Source: Fagopyrum homotropicum (taxonomy: Eukaryota; Streptophyta; Magnoliopsida; Caryophyllales; Polygonaceae). Taken from it: DNA of 64,000 nucleotides. The notes beneath the pieces are model-generated. The model was not told the DNA's origin. It saw nothing but the letters and a program-made list of their open reading frames with translations, and made no database searches. The stretch is from NCBI GenBank assembly GCA_033239125.1, contig BSWB01000001.1, positions 165,625,481 through 165,689,480 of the forward strand, written 5' to 3'. Below are positions 46,462 through 58,229 of this stretch, in pieces (position 1 is the first letter of the stretch; each line of letters opens with the position of its first letter). The position numbers were made by a program, and so were the translations under genes.

Positions 46462-47715
46462 AAAGGAAAAGGAATCGATGCATACGTGCAAGGCATGAAG
46501 TTTGAAAAGGTATAAAAAATGTGGGGTGATGGAATCATAAATTAAAAGGGAAAGAAAGCACGAAAGTGATTTGTATGGAGTCTATTTTCCACCGATTTAC
46601 AATGCATTGCGTTGTTTAAATATTCTAACACTGAATTTGTTCTTATAAAAATTGAATATGTTCTTTTCTTATCAGTTTGAATTTTGGGGGAAATCGTAAA
46701 TAATTACTTATTTTATGAGTTTGAAGTTCAATGACATGGATTGTCTTCTAAATAAAGCATTTATAATTTGATATATTCAACTCACTTGGCTAATCCTTAT
46801 CACATTATCATTCAACAAAACTCTCATTATGGATATGTTAATTTTTATTGAGATAATAAACTTTTTACGTCTACATTCAAGATTTCGAGTATATAAGTTT
46901 GGTAGGCTAATATTGTCACCTTTAGAATATAAATCATCAGGTTTATGGGTTGGACATTGTATCATGTGTTGGACATGCATGTACACATCCCCATTTTGCT
47001 TAAAGCAAAGGTTTTAAAACATGAATTATCGGTTTTATGCATTGGACTTTAGTCTATCGTGTGCATTTGTATGTATACGTTCTCATTTTGAAGTAAACTT
47101 GTTCATATTCGGGTTGAGTCGAGTTCGGGTCAGACTTTTATAAAATATTACCCTGTTTATCTGTACCTGGGCCCGGCTACCGGATCTGAAATGGTCGCCT
47201 TACCCGGACCGGCGGATGGACCGGGTTTGCGGGTACCCGTTTTCATTTAAAAAAAATATTTTTAATATGATTTTTTTAAAATAAATAAATTATATCTAAG
47301 ATATTTTACGTAAAGTATATTAAATTTATTATGATTATACTATATATTTTATATTTATATTTAATATTATAATTATAATAGATATACTACATATATATTA
47401 CCCAGGACAACGGGCCGGGCCTTTTGCCCAATCGGCCTAGAGTGGTATCCATGTCCGGGCTTGCCGGACTTCTTCCTCTTTTCATACCAATCCATTTTTT
47501 CAGGAAGTGCCGGGTGCCAGGATATGATCAGGTCTACTTTGAAGTATGGTTAAAGCAATGGCCCGAAGAATACCTTCATACATTCCCACAAAAAAAAAAA
47601 AAAAAGGATACCTTCATACATAGATGTATAAGAAAAAACCAGCATGTAGTAATTGTAAAAAATAAGGTATTGCAAAATTTTGATAGGGAATGGAGAATGA
47701 GACATGGGTAAGAGA
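45861..47715. other. Intergenic, AT-rich
   Basis: A block at about 46026-46397 starting GATGTTCAGGTGCGGTTT is flanked by AT microsatellites on both sides, suggesting an insertion into AT repeat. A GC-rich CCGG patch is at 47160-47240. No gene is seen. Confidence 0.5.
46398..46457. repeat. (AT)n microsatellite
   Basis: About 60 bp of AT dinucleotide. Confidence 0.95.
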
Positions 47716-47898
47716 GTGCCCGTTTGGTTGGACCGGTGGAATGAAAACGGATTGGAATCGGATAAGGGTAAGGAAAAGAAATGGAAATGATGAGATTACT
47801 TTCATGTGTTAAAAGACCTCTAACCAAACGTGGTTTTTGATTGATTCGGAATCATTCCGTTACCGGGAATGATTCACAGCGCTTCCAAAAACGAGCCC
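47716..47898. mobile_element. MITE, family 2, second copy
   Basis: About 183 bp, reversed relative to the copy at 36901. It starts GTGCCCGTTTGGTTGG and ends AAAAACGAGCCC. The target duplication is ambiguous (TAAGAGA left, TAAGAGT right). Confidence 0.65.
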
Positions 47899-48074
47899 TA
47901 AGAGTGTAAGACTAAGAGAATTGTGTAATAAACAGGTTAATGGACATAGTATATCAGTATATCACTCCAGAAATCTTGACAAAAAACTTGTGTTACAATA
48001 ACATACACAAATCAATGGAGATTTTGGAATTCAAGAAGGCTTTCAGCAAAACATCATCAGTAACCAAGTTCTTT

Positions 48075-48210
48075 ACCCCGTTCATCGCTATGTCACATGT
48101 TCATCTTCTTGCTCAGGTGCGGTGTTCGTCTTTGGCTAACATGTTCTAATCCGTAATGTTCGTACGCGTCTTCCTTCCCTGCAAATGAATCCCATTTGTA
48201 ATGCAATGTT
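48075..48210 (-). pseudogene. Relic of the FSH-type hydrolase gene
   Basis: The stretch matches the last exon of the gene at 53966-55331 (blocks around CTTGCTCAGG, TCGTCTTTGGCTAACATGTTCT) and then jumps to the start of exon 5 with its splice acceptor (TCTTCCTTCCCTGCA). The last intron and most of exons 5 and 6 are missing. It is a small deleted duplicate about 6 kb from the live gene. Confidence 0.6.
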
Positions 48211-48675
48211 GAAATCAACACAACAGTTTTTAATGTTCTTCTTGTTTTAACAGAGAATAAGCTTGATTCAGAGACGGAAGCAAAGTGCGTAGTTGGAGTG
48301 CATTAAAAAAAAAAATCGGAATAGTCGAGGCTATCTTCATCGTTATATATACGCACTTCGCGTGTATAGTTGACATTTTTGCAACTACGTATATAGGGTG
48401 CGTAGTTGGAGTGCATTAAAAAAGTATAATTTTTTATTAACTATAACTACGCCCCAATATGCGTAGTTGAAAAAAATCTGAATTACGCAAGCAAAGTGCA
48501 CAGTAAGTAGTTGTTGACCTTGTGGTGATGCATATATATTTTTGTTGGTAAGTCTATTAAGCCCCCATTTATACCTATGGCTGTGCAAATATGGATTTGA
48601 CTTGCCAAAAATAACGGTCCGATCCTGAACTAGAATTCTCCGATCCGGACTAGACCCGGACAGTTTTAACCCTCT
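48211..48675. repeat. GCGTAGTTGGAGT repeat cluster
   Basis: GTGCGTAGTTGGAGTGCATT occurs near 48284-48310 and again at 48397-48424, with inverted AACTACG motifs between. A related cluster is at 62640-62822. Confidence 0.5.
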
Positions 48676-48684
48676 TTTACTTTT

Positions 48685-49683
48685 GGAAAAATAACCCAAA
48701 ATAATACCAACTATCAACATTGAACCGAAAATAATACGAACTTTGAAAATTAGTAGGAGCGATACAAACTATCAATGTATTTACCAATACTAATACGCCA
48801 TACATTTCCGGCAAAAACTCTAGCTCCGGCGATGACGTGGCAGCCGGAATGTTACATGTCATCAAATAAATGGATTAAATGTGTGAGGTGGATTTTATTT
48901 TTAAAAAAATTAATTTAATAATATTTAAAATATTAAAAAAAAAATTTTAACAATTTTAAATTTTTAAATAATATTGTTTGTAAAAACATTTGTACAAATT
49001 TTTTTAAAAAAATATTTTTTTAAAAAAGTTTGAAATTTTTTTAAATAGATTTGTAATAAAATGTAATAATATTTAATTTTCCAAAAAAATATAAAAATAT
49101 AATATTTTTTTAATTAAATTTATTTTCGGATTTTTGTATAAAATGAAAATTTTAATCCTAAAAAAATAATTTGTAAAAAATATATTCGAATTTTTTTTAA
49201 CCTAATTCCTAATTTTTTTTTCCGAAATTTTTTGTAAAATTATTTTTTTTTCTAAAAAAAATATTCAAATTTTTTTTCGGATTTTTTAAAAAGTTTTTTA
49301 CAAAAAATTATTATTTAAAATTTTAAAATGTTAATTTTTTTTCTACAAAAAATATTTTTTTTAAAAAATTTGTACAAATGTTTTAAAAAAAATATTATTT
49401 AAAAATTTAAAATTATTAAATTTTTTATTTTTTAATATTTTAAATATTATTAAATTAATTTTTTGAAAAATAAAATCCACATCACACATTTAATCCATTT
49501 TTTTGATGACATGTAACATTCCGGCTGCCACGTCATCGCCGGAGTTAGAGTTTTTGCCGGAAAAGTATGGCGTATTAGTATTGGTAAATACATTGATAGT
49601 TTGTATCGCTCCTACTAATTTTCAAAGTTCGTATTATTTTCGGTTCAATGTTGATAGTTGGTATTATTTTGAGTTATTTTTCC
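48685..49683. mobile_element. MULE-like foldback element, 1 kb
   Basis: 999 bp bounded by the perfect 9-bp duplication TTTACTTTT (48676-48684, 49684-49692). Inverted arms of about 220 bp are nearly identical; both encode the same meaningless peptide in opposite directions (MMTCNIPAATSSPELEFLPE). The AT-rich core extends the hairpin. Confidence 0.88.
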
Positions 49684-49692
49684 TTTACTTTT

Positions 49693-51921
49693 TAACAAAG
49701 GAAATACGGATTATGGTCCAAACGTGTTTGAACCGAACCGTTTCTGAATCCACATAGACCCTTTTCAAATAAAATAAAATAAAAGTGGTAGACCGTTATG
49801 GTCTAGTTCATGTACCGATGGCGTTTGAAAGTGCTAATAGTTCAGTCCGGAATATTACAATATGTAGTGTTACACACCTTACTTATATATTATTCTTATT
49901 ACAGGGGTCAGGGGTTATTCTAGTATGTGTGTAAATGATTGTATTATATATTTTCTCATTTTTTTAATTCTAAATTAGATGGATGAAATTACTAGAAAAA
50001 AACTTATCCAATTCCTTAAAGTCGATACAAGATTTTGTGTTATAATCAAGAGCGATTCCGTGAGTCAAATACTATAGCGGACTATTTAGCTCATTTAACT
50101 TTTGATTTTTTTGCTCAGTTTAACCGTATTGTTTGACCATCCTGGGGATATAGAGGATCTTTTATTGTTTGATGTAAGGGATAAGGGGTCAGGCTATCCC
50201 CGAATGATGATCACTTAGTCTGATTTTCATATATAATAAGCGTTGCAGAACTAGATGCGAGGAGACCAGTGTCTCTTCTTTTGACCAAAAAAAATTAATC
50301 GAAAAAAGTGTTACACAATATTCACTCATTTTTAACATGTGGCACATTGTCTAGTCTTCCACTTTCGGGACTGAATCGTAAGATTTGGTCATACTAGTAT
50401 CGGTCATATTTTTTCTAGAAGGCAAACGGTTCATTTTATTTACCTTCTCATTGGACATGAGGGTACATTACTTCCAAAACTCTCTTATTCGCTCATGTAA
50501 TTTGTTAAAACTTTTAATGACTCACGAGAAGTCTATTTACCTTCTCACTAAATGCGAGGGTACATTACTTCCAAAACCCTCTTATTTGCTCGCGTAATTT
50601 ACTTTTAATGACTCACGAGAAGTCTGGCTCCCTCTCTCGTATGACTCGTATGCAATTTGTTGGATGAGTTGGCTAAGTAGACAGATTATGTATCAAGATG
50701 TACAAATTAGTCTCTTTTGTTTATATGTTGATAAACTAAGCCCCTATATATAAATTCCTAAAATAAAAACCGAATTAAAGATTCTCAATAAATCGTAATT
50801 TTTCTCTCTCATATATAACTTTATTTAATTTACCTAATTAACAACGATATTTATTATCATAAACCGTTAAAATAGGAACTAAATGTTAATAGTCTCCTTC
50901 AATCGTGAAATTTGATTTGAGCGTCCATTCTTGTTGAGAAACGATACTCCATTCCTTCCACTGGTCTTTCATTGTTGTTACAACACACATAATATTTATC
51001 AACAACTACATATGAAAGTTTCAACGTCCATTCCTCGCTGGTCCTTCCTTGTTGTTACAAGGAATAATCTTTATAATCTCCCGAAATGGAAATTTGAACG
51101 TTCATTCTTGCTGTTACGACAAACACAAATAATTAAAACACATTATTTTCTTTATTTAAATAACTAGTACATAATATTTATCGTCAACTATATATATATG
51201 TATGATATTTTCATTTTCAGTACACATTGTTGTATAGCTGATACATAAATGTGTGATTAGAACATAATATTTATCAGCAACTACATATGTATGATATGTA
51301 CACATTGTCATCATTTATGACGAACATAATCAAAACAGCAACTACATAATATTTTCATTTTTTGTACATATTGTTATCATTTTTGATGAACTAGGTTGAA
51401 ATGATTTCGATTATGGGAATTTAACCAAGTATAGATAAGGAGGAAATAAATAAACGAGATCGAAAACTTACCTGGTAAATTTAAACTATAGGCACTAAAG
51501 ATGAACAACAGGAATCTTCAATCGTCTTCAATGGAGGTGGAGAGAGAATATAAATTTTTTAGCTTGAAATACGGGATTGTGATATGTGTTTGATAATAGT
51601 TGCCGCTCAAAAAAATTTCAATAATCTTTTGTTATTCGATTTCCACTTTTTTCAAGGCAATTTCAAATTTTTATGCAGTTTTTTAAACCGAAAATCAATT
51701 AACTACTTAACTTCTTTCCTTAGTTATAGTATTAATTCCCTCTTTTATTTTTATGTTTTAATTTAATTTTGTTAGGGGTCTAGTTAGTCTACACCAAACA
51801 AAAAAGGGTCTTATTTCCCTTAACTTCATTGTCATTGTTTTTCACTTCACATGTAAAACAGAATAGTAGAAAAGCATAGTTGAATACAACCGTAAAGGGC
51901 AAATTAATACTTTTATCTGCT
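49693..51921. other. Intergenic with decayed repeats
   Basis: A LINE-type RNase H tail may lie near 50040-50150 (plus strand, ADYLAHLTFDFFAQFNRIV). Diverged repeats of ACATAATATTTATC and CAACTACATAT occur at about 50985, 51170 and 51262. No gene can be supported. Confidence 0.4.
50437..50627. repeat. Two-copy tandem repeat, period about 97 bp
   Basis: TATTTACCTTCTCA starts each unit (50437 and 50534), and GAGGGTACATTACTTCCAAA and ACTCACGAGAAGTCT recur. Confidence 0.85.
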
Positions 51922-53818
51922 TAGGGGTGTAAATGGGGTGGAGATTTTCCGAAATTCGCGGGTATTATTCGTCATGAGGACGGGGATGGAAAAATTTTTG
52001 ATTCCACGCTTGGGGATGGGTATGGCCGTATGGGGATGAAGATAGGGGTATTCGCCCCGCCCCTCGATTCGAACCCGAACCCGTTGGGGAATCCCGACGG
52101 GTAAACCAATGGGATCTCCGACGAAGAATCTGTCGGGATACATAAATAAAGAAATTGTATTTTTTATTAGACTTTCATTGTAGTTTCATGTTTAATTAAA
52201 AAATTGCCGATTACTAAAATTTCAAACTATATAAACTTTTGTACTTTAAGGGCTCGTTTGGAAGCACCGGGAATCATTTCCGGTAACGGAATGATTCCGA
52301 ATCAATCAAAAACTATGTTTGGTTAGAGGTTTTTAACACATAAAAGTAATCTCATCCATTCCATTTCCTTTCTCAACCCTTATTTGATTCCATTCCGTTT
52401 CCATTCCACTACTCCAACCAAACGGCCACTAAGAGTACTCGTTTATACTTATACAAAACGTATTTTAATTTAAAAATATTTATTTGAGAGTTATATGTGT
52501 AAATTATGCTAATGCTAACTCTATATTAATTTGGTTTTCGATCATATGAGGATAACACCTCGTGAAATTTTTGAATACATTATGAAGGTCAATCACGATG
52601 ATCAAATGCACATTGCACTAAATGTTGTGTTTTTTAATGTGTCTTACTCTTTTAGATACATGATTTGATGTGCAACCTAAATGCTAAACCGTAAAATTAA
52701 AATAATAAAATAATATAACACTTTATCTTGAAATCGTAATCTAAATGTTAGATAAATATAATTATTATAGTTTACACTAGTTTTTACTACGAGTCTCGAT
52801 CGTACTTGAACGAACGAAACTCAATATATACACAAGATGCCTATACTTTGACAAATTAGATAAGGTGGTGCGTTAAACAACAAACTAAGTCACATCAACA
52901 TTTCAATTAAAAACGTATATTAATATAATATAAATTGACATTTATCTTGTAATCATGAACTAAGGGTTGGTAAATGATATACACTTTTGACTTTAAGACT
53001 TAATATTATCATACTCGTTCTCACTTACACAAATTATATTTTGAAAAAATACGGGGATAACATTTCAATAAAAATGTATATTATATGCGTAAATTAAATA
53101 CATGTTAATGCCTAATGGTAACCAATATTAATTTGGTTTTCGAACTTATAAAGATGACACCCTCATGAAATTTTTGAATATGTCATAAATGTCAAATCAC
53201 AATTATCAAATCCATCACAATGATCAAATCCATGACAAACTGTGTTTTTTTACGTGTGTATTAGTCGCTCAAATACATGTTTTGGTGGTGTAACCTAAAT
53301 CATAAATCGTAAAATTAAAATGATAAAATAATATAGCACTTTATCTCAATATCTTAATCGAAATGTTAGTAATTAAGATATATTTATTTTAGTTTATATT
53401 AGGTTGTACTACAAGTCTCGATCCTTCTTTAACGAGCAAAAACTGATATACACACTGTATAACTTTATTTTGAAAATTTTGTATTTTTTTAAAAATGAAG
53501 TTTTCTTCTTTCTTTTTTCCTTGTATTTTTTTTTATCTTATTTATATAGTTAAACAAAGTAACAATTTTCTATTTTAGAGTATAATTTCACATTAATTAT
53601 CCGAGTTAATTTTTTTTCAAAATCAGAAAAGTTAAACGGGATGAGGATAGAGATTTTTAAGGAGAAAACCCATATAATTTTAAAGTGGGGAAAATTAAAT
53701 GGACGGGATGAGGTCAATTCTCAATATCCGAATGGGGATCAGGGCATTATACTAAACGGGTGGGTATGGGGATGAATAGGGTACTCCCCGCACCAACTCC
53801 GACCCATCGACACCCCTA
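51922..53818. mobile_element. hAT-like non-autonomous element
   Basis: About 1.9 kb. It starts TAGGGGTGTAAATGGGG and ends CCATCGACACCCCTA, with GGGGATGGGTATGG-type sequence near both ends. The flanks (TATCTGCT, TTCTGCCC) are related but do not give a clean 8-bp duplication. It contains a family 2 MITE and two diverged direct copies of a roughly 500-bp internal unit (about 52490-52790 and 53080-53400). No transposase. Confidence 0.6.
52250..52429. mobile_element. MITE, family 2, third copy, nested
   Basis: 180 bp with TAA duplications (52247-52249, 52430-52432). It starts GGGCTCGTTTGGAAGC and ends CCAACCAAACGGCCAC, lying inside the hAT-like element. Confidence 0.8.
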
Positions 53819-53965
53819 TTCTGCCCTTATATTGTTTGATAGAACATATACTTTCAAAATAATCATCTGGGGGCAGAACACAAGAACTAAGCACTTCTGA
53901 AACAAATATTACTACAACAAGAACTGATAGTATACAGTTCATCATCTCTATGCAGCATATGCATC

Positions 53966-55331
53966 TTACTGCTCAGGCTGTGCAGTTTCCACTTCGTCTT
54001 GGGCTATCATGTTCTGAATCCTATCTAGAAAGCTCACCACCAAAGGCAAGCTCACGTCGTCTAAGAACAAAACGAAGGAGTAAGTGGACGAGGAACAATG
54101 AACATTTATTTTTTTTGAAGAAATGGATCAAATATTTCAACTGACCTAGTCTCGGCACTGTATGACCTTTGGGATGATGGATTATCACTGGATCGATACA
54201 AGACTTAATGAGTTCTGTTCCGTAAGGTTTCAAGAAGTCTTCCTTCCCTGCATATCAATCACATTTGCAAATATTCAACATACTTTGCTTTGTTAGCCCT
54301 CTTTCCAAACGAATTTTATGCACAATTTAAGGTCACACAGTTTTTGTAGGGACCTTAAACTAACATATATCATATATTGTGCACTATTTAAGCTCATACA
54401 ATTAACAAACAAACCAAAATGGATTCACAACAAAGAGCTTTGAGAAAGTAGAGACAAGAGTCGATCATAATCAATCATCAAAGAAAAAACTATTTCAGTT
54501 TACTCAATTACCTAAGAAATGAATGGATGGCACATCAATTGGAGAAGCATATGCTTTCTGTCCCCATTTTTCTGATAATAACTTTGCACCTCCAATAATC
54601 ACTATAAATTTCACTCTAGGAACCTTCGTTAGAGCCAAACCCTACACCAAGAACAGAGGATGCAAAATTCAAATCTCAACTATGCATCCAAAAAATCCTG
54701 AAGTATTGGAACAATCTAGCAATCAAAACGCTTCTCCACTTACCTGAGCTTGCAATCCAGGTAAAGCAGCCGACAAAATCGCTCCCTAGAAAACCATTAA
54801 ACTATATCAAATTAGTAAAGTTTCTTCCACGCAATCAAACAGAAACGGTTTCGTTGAATTGTTACCTGTGAGAAACCGAGGAATCCATCAATTGGCGCAT
54901 GCTTAATCATGCATTCCTCGATGTACTCTAAGCACTCTTCGAAATTCGTATACTCCGTAAACTCCTACGTTCAATTCCACAAATATATATATTCGTAAAG
55001 GTAAATCGATGCCAGATTGATTTAATCTTAGAATGCAAAATCCAAGGATGAACGATGTGCATACTTTGTTGAACTGGAACCACTCGTAATAAGGCGGATC
55101 GAAGATTCCTTCGACATCAGATTTCCCTTGCGCAGGATGTAAACCATCGGGAAAGATGAGATCCATCTTTTGGAGTACAGATTCAGGCCATTTCGAGACT
55201 TGTTTACGGAGGATTTCGCCACTGGTACGGAATCCATGGAGGCAGAGGATTCGTGGTTTACGTGCCTGGCCGGGTTGCTGGTGGTGGAATTCTGATCCCA
55301 TGGTAGTTGCTGGCAGGAGGCTAGCGACCAT
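53966..55331 (-). CDS. FSH1-family serine hydrolase (alpha/beta hydrolase)
   Basis: Six exons: 55331-55065, 54964-54866, 54785-54744, 54641-54512, 54247-54146 and 54060-53966. They join to 244 residues with GT-AG introns. FSH1-type proteins are small soluble esterase-like alpha/beta hydrolases; the plant substrate is not known to me. The oxyanion block is KPRILCLHGFRTSGEILRKQ. The nucleophile elbow GFSQG spans the exon 2/3 junction. The acidic residue is probably D in GKEDFLKPYG, and the catalytic histidine lies in HHPKGHTVPRL. All three expected catalytic residues are present. An in-frame ATG at 55301 in a strong context (ACCATGG) could be the real start; the first ATG would add ten residues. 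A deleted relic lies at 48075-48210. Confidence 0.9.
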
Positions 55332-55615
55332 TCCGAGTCGAAAACGGCGTCGTTTGGTATTGCGGAGAATCTTGGACGGTGGTGGGGATTTGTGGACTTG
55401 TGGTGGCTATTGGAATCTGATATTTATATATTCGTTGGCTCCGAATTTTTGGCATTTGACAAGTACTCCATTTCACATAGAGGGAAAGGGACGGAATTTC
55501 AATTTTGGGCACCATGTGTTTCATATTTATAAATTAGGACCACAAATGTATTAGGTTCGTACTGGCTCTAATGTGGGAGGTCATATAAACCGCGTTATTC
55601 GAGCTAGACTTAGAT
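55332..55615. other. Upstream of the FSH-type gene
   Basis: Probable promoter. AAAACGGCGTCGTTT near 55339-55353 resembles the ACGACGTCGT site upstream of the PRPP synthase gene. Confidence 0.35.
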
Positions 55616-55799
55616 GGACAATTTTGATAACTAGGCTTTTTTTTAGAAACTATGGTAGTAACTAGTCTTTTTAATGTTTCAATTAAGTAAATATACCCCC
55701 AACCTTTTGTATTTATTTTCAAACTCTACACACCCTTCTCTCAAAGGGTACATCTACTAAATATAAAATTAAAAAAAGTCTAGTAAACCAAATTGTTTC
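55616..55799. mobile_element. Short MULE-like MITE
   Basis: 184 bp. The ends resemble those of the 15512 element (AACTAGGCTTTTTTTTAG left, AAAAAAAGTCTAGTAAACC right), and both share CAATTAAGTAAATATACC. The flanks GACTTAGAT and GACTTTGGA agree at six of nine bases. Confidence 0.65.
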
Positions 55800-58229
55800 G
55801 ACTTTGGATTGGGTTAGAACTCAACTCGTAAAAAGTTGAAAGAAGTGGGGAAATGAGATCCTTGTTTCTTTCTTTTTTTTAAAAAATAGGCTCTGGATAA
55901 AATAGGCGAAAATAGGCCTGCAAAAAGTGGATAAAAGGTGGACAGCCCATCCGATACATTTTTGATGGAAATTTTGGAGGTAATTTCTGCCAAAAAACGC
56001 AACCCATTTGAACCTACTTCGCTCTTCCCTCTTTTTGTACTATTTATGAATTTATTAATTAAATTAAAAAGGTCATAATCTATTTTAAATTAATTTTTCT
56101 AATTATTCTAATTATTTTATAATGATTTTTATTGTAATATATTAAGAATGAGTATAAAGAGGAAACAAATGGAACTTGAGAGCACCAAAAGGAATTTTGA
56201 AACTTAGTGGATAGCAAGAGGAAAAATCCAAACCTTGATGGCATCAAAAGGAAAATTACTAGAATATTTTATAAAATAAAATACTATCCAATTTATGGAT
56301 ATGATACTTTTTGATATTTTAGTTTTTTGAACATGTTTGGGTTTTGAGTATGTTTGTTTTCGAGTATGTTTGTGTAGTTTGACAAAATTATTTTAAGTAT
56401 AATAGTGACGTTTCTGGGTAAACGAATTTTTTGGTAGAAGGTGGGAAATTGTGCATGTTGGGAATTGTGAATTTGTGTAGTAGGTGGAGATAAATATCAA
56501 ATGTGAGATATGTCAAATAAGATGGAAAAGTTGATAGCTTTTGTACTATATTTCTTCCAATCTATATTTTAGGTGCCCAATTTCTAAATTAAAAGAAGGG
56601 ATGGATCCTAAATATCAACTCATTGGACTAAAAACCTCAATTCACCATTAATCCTAAAAAGTTTAACTCATATTCGTTCACTTTTGTAAACAAATGAAAT
56701 ATAAACACATTTTTTATATTGGTCAAATTTAGGCTTGAGCTCAACTTGTTTGGCTAGAAAAACAACGAGATCATAAATCTTAGATAAAATATTATATTAT
56801 TATCTCGACTCAAAATCAACTTGTACAAAACTCGACTCGAACTCACACGAGATAAATGTACCAACCTCAAATAACACCTCTACCTGCCGCATAGTTATCG
56901 GACATTTGGACAAGTACAAATCCGAAGTGACTTGTCCGGCCTGCCAGAAGAAAATCGCGGAAATGGGCATACCAACTCGTTTTAGCCCACGGTTCAACCC
57001 CTTTCACACACACATATAGCAAAAATCCTAAAATTAATGTCACTGTTAAAGCTTCTTCTAACTCTATTTTACTCGTTTGTAATATAAGGTAATTTAACTG
57101 CAATTTTATTTAGCATTTCTCTTCTATTTGAATTGTAATTTTTTTTAAAATAGTGTTGAATTCGTCTGCAATGAGGCATAAATTGATTGTAATTTTATGT
57201 TAAATATACGTTTGATTTTTGTATGATATTGGAGAAGAAAATTGACAAAAAAAATATAATTAGGTACATATAATTGGACCGATAGACCCCGAGTTTATAC
57301 ATGGGCGAATATGAAAATTGCAAAGTGTTGATATCGGATGTCTCAACACGATAAGTCGGGTCAACTCAGACATTTTGGACAAATTTCATACTTGACTCAA
57401 CTCAAACCCAACCCGAAACCGATTTCGTATAAACTAGTACTAAATTTTTATAAAATTTTTAGTACAAATATTTTCGGATAAGAATATAAAAAATGTTAAA
57501 TCAGTGTAGTTAGGAGCCTGGGAGGGGCCTGACATTAAACGTTCTAGAAAACCAAATTAGCCAACTAATTGCAATTAGTTGGGTGATAATTAAGTAGCTG
57601 CCACGTGGAGAGATCTGTACCGTCTACGTCAATGGTAGTTGGAATTTACTTAGATCAAGCGATGTTAATTTAGTCAAATTTGGTAGCTTGTGATTTGATC
57701 TAATGGGTCTTGTTTGGAATGCGTTAGACTTTATAATACGCCTATAAATACTTGATGAGTAATTATATAACAATTTTACAATTTGATATATTTCTCAATA
57801 TGAACTAGTCAAGTTACAACCGGAAAGTTGACTTACAATCTACGCATTCAAACTGTCTTTCATACGGAATGTCTGAATTAAAAGTGTCTAAAAATCGCCT
57901 TTTTAGTTTGGCGTTTGATGTTAGCATTGCGGTCATCGCAGATAAAAGGGTCTTCTAACAATCTATTTTCGGCATAATACCAAGCAAAACCAATTCAATG
58001 ATACAAATCGGTGTTTACCAATCAATGTAACGCTATGTACATATAGCCTTAATATACAAGATTTAGGTCCTAAGGCCTACGATACCCTCGAAATTGAAAT
58101 TACCGTCATCAAATCAATACGATTATAAGCATTTGGAACATTATAGTTATGGGCCGGAGCAACCTCTAGACAAACCTCGAAGCCGTCTGCAATATATACA
58201 ATATTAATATCATAGCTTTGGCATTGACA
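55800..58229. other. Intergenic, no gene recognised
   Basis: A perfect 22-bp palindrome centred on CTAATTGCAATTAG is at 57561-57582, followed by a CACGTG G-box near 57602. A short stretch at 56884-56970 reads TCPACQKKIAEMG on the plus strand but cannot be assigned. Confidence 0.45.

Noticed and set aside
48677..49757. Two identical peptides on opposite strands
   Set aside because: They are the mirror arms of one inverted repeat, not paired genes.
56867..57103. Minus-strand frames near 57 kb
   Set aside because: No domain, no splice context and no homology that I can recognise.
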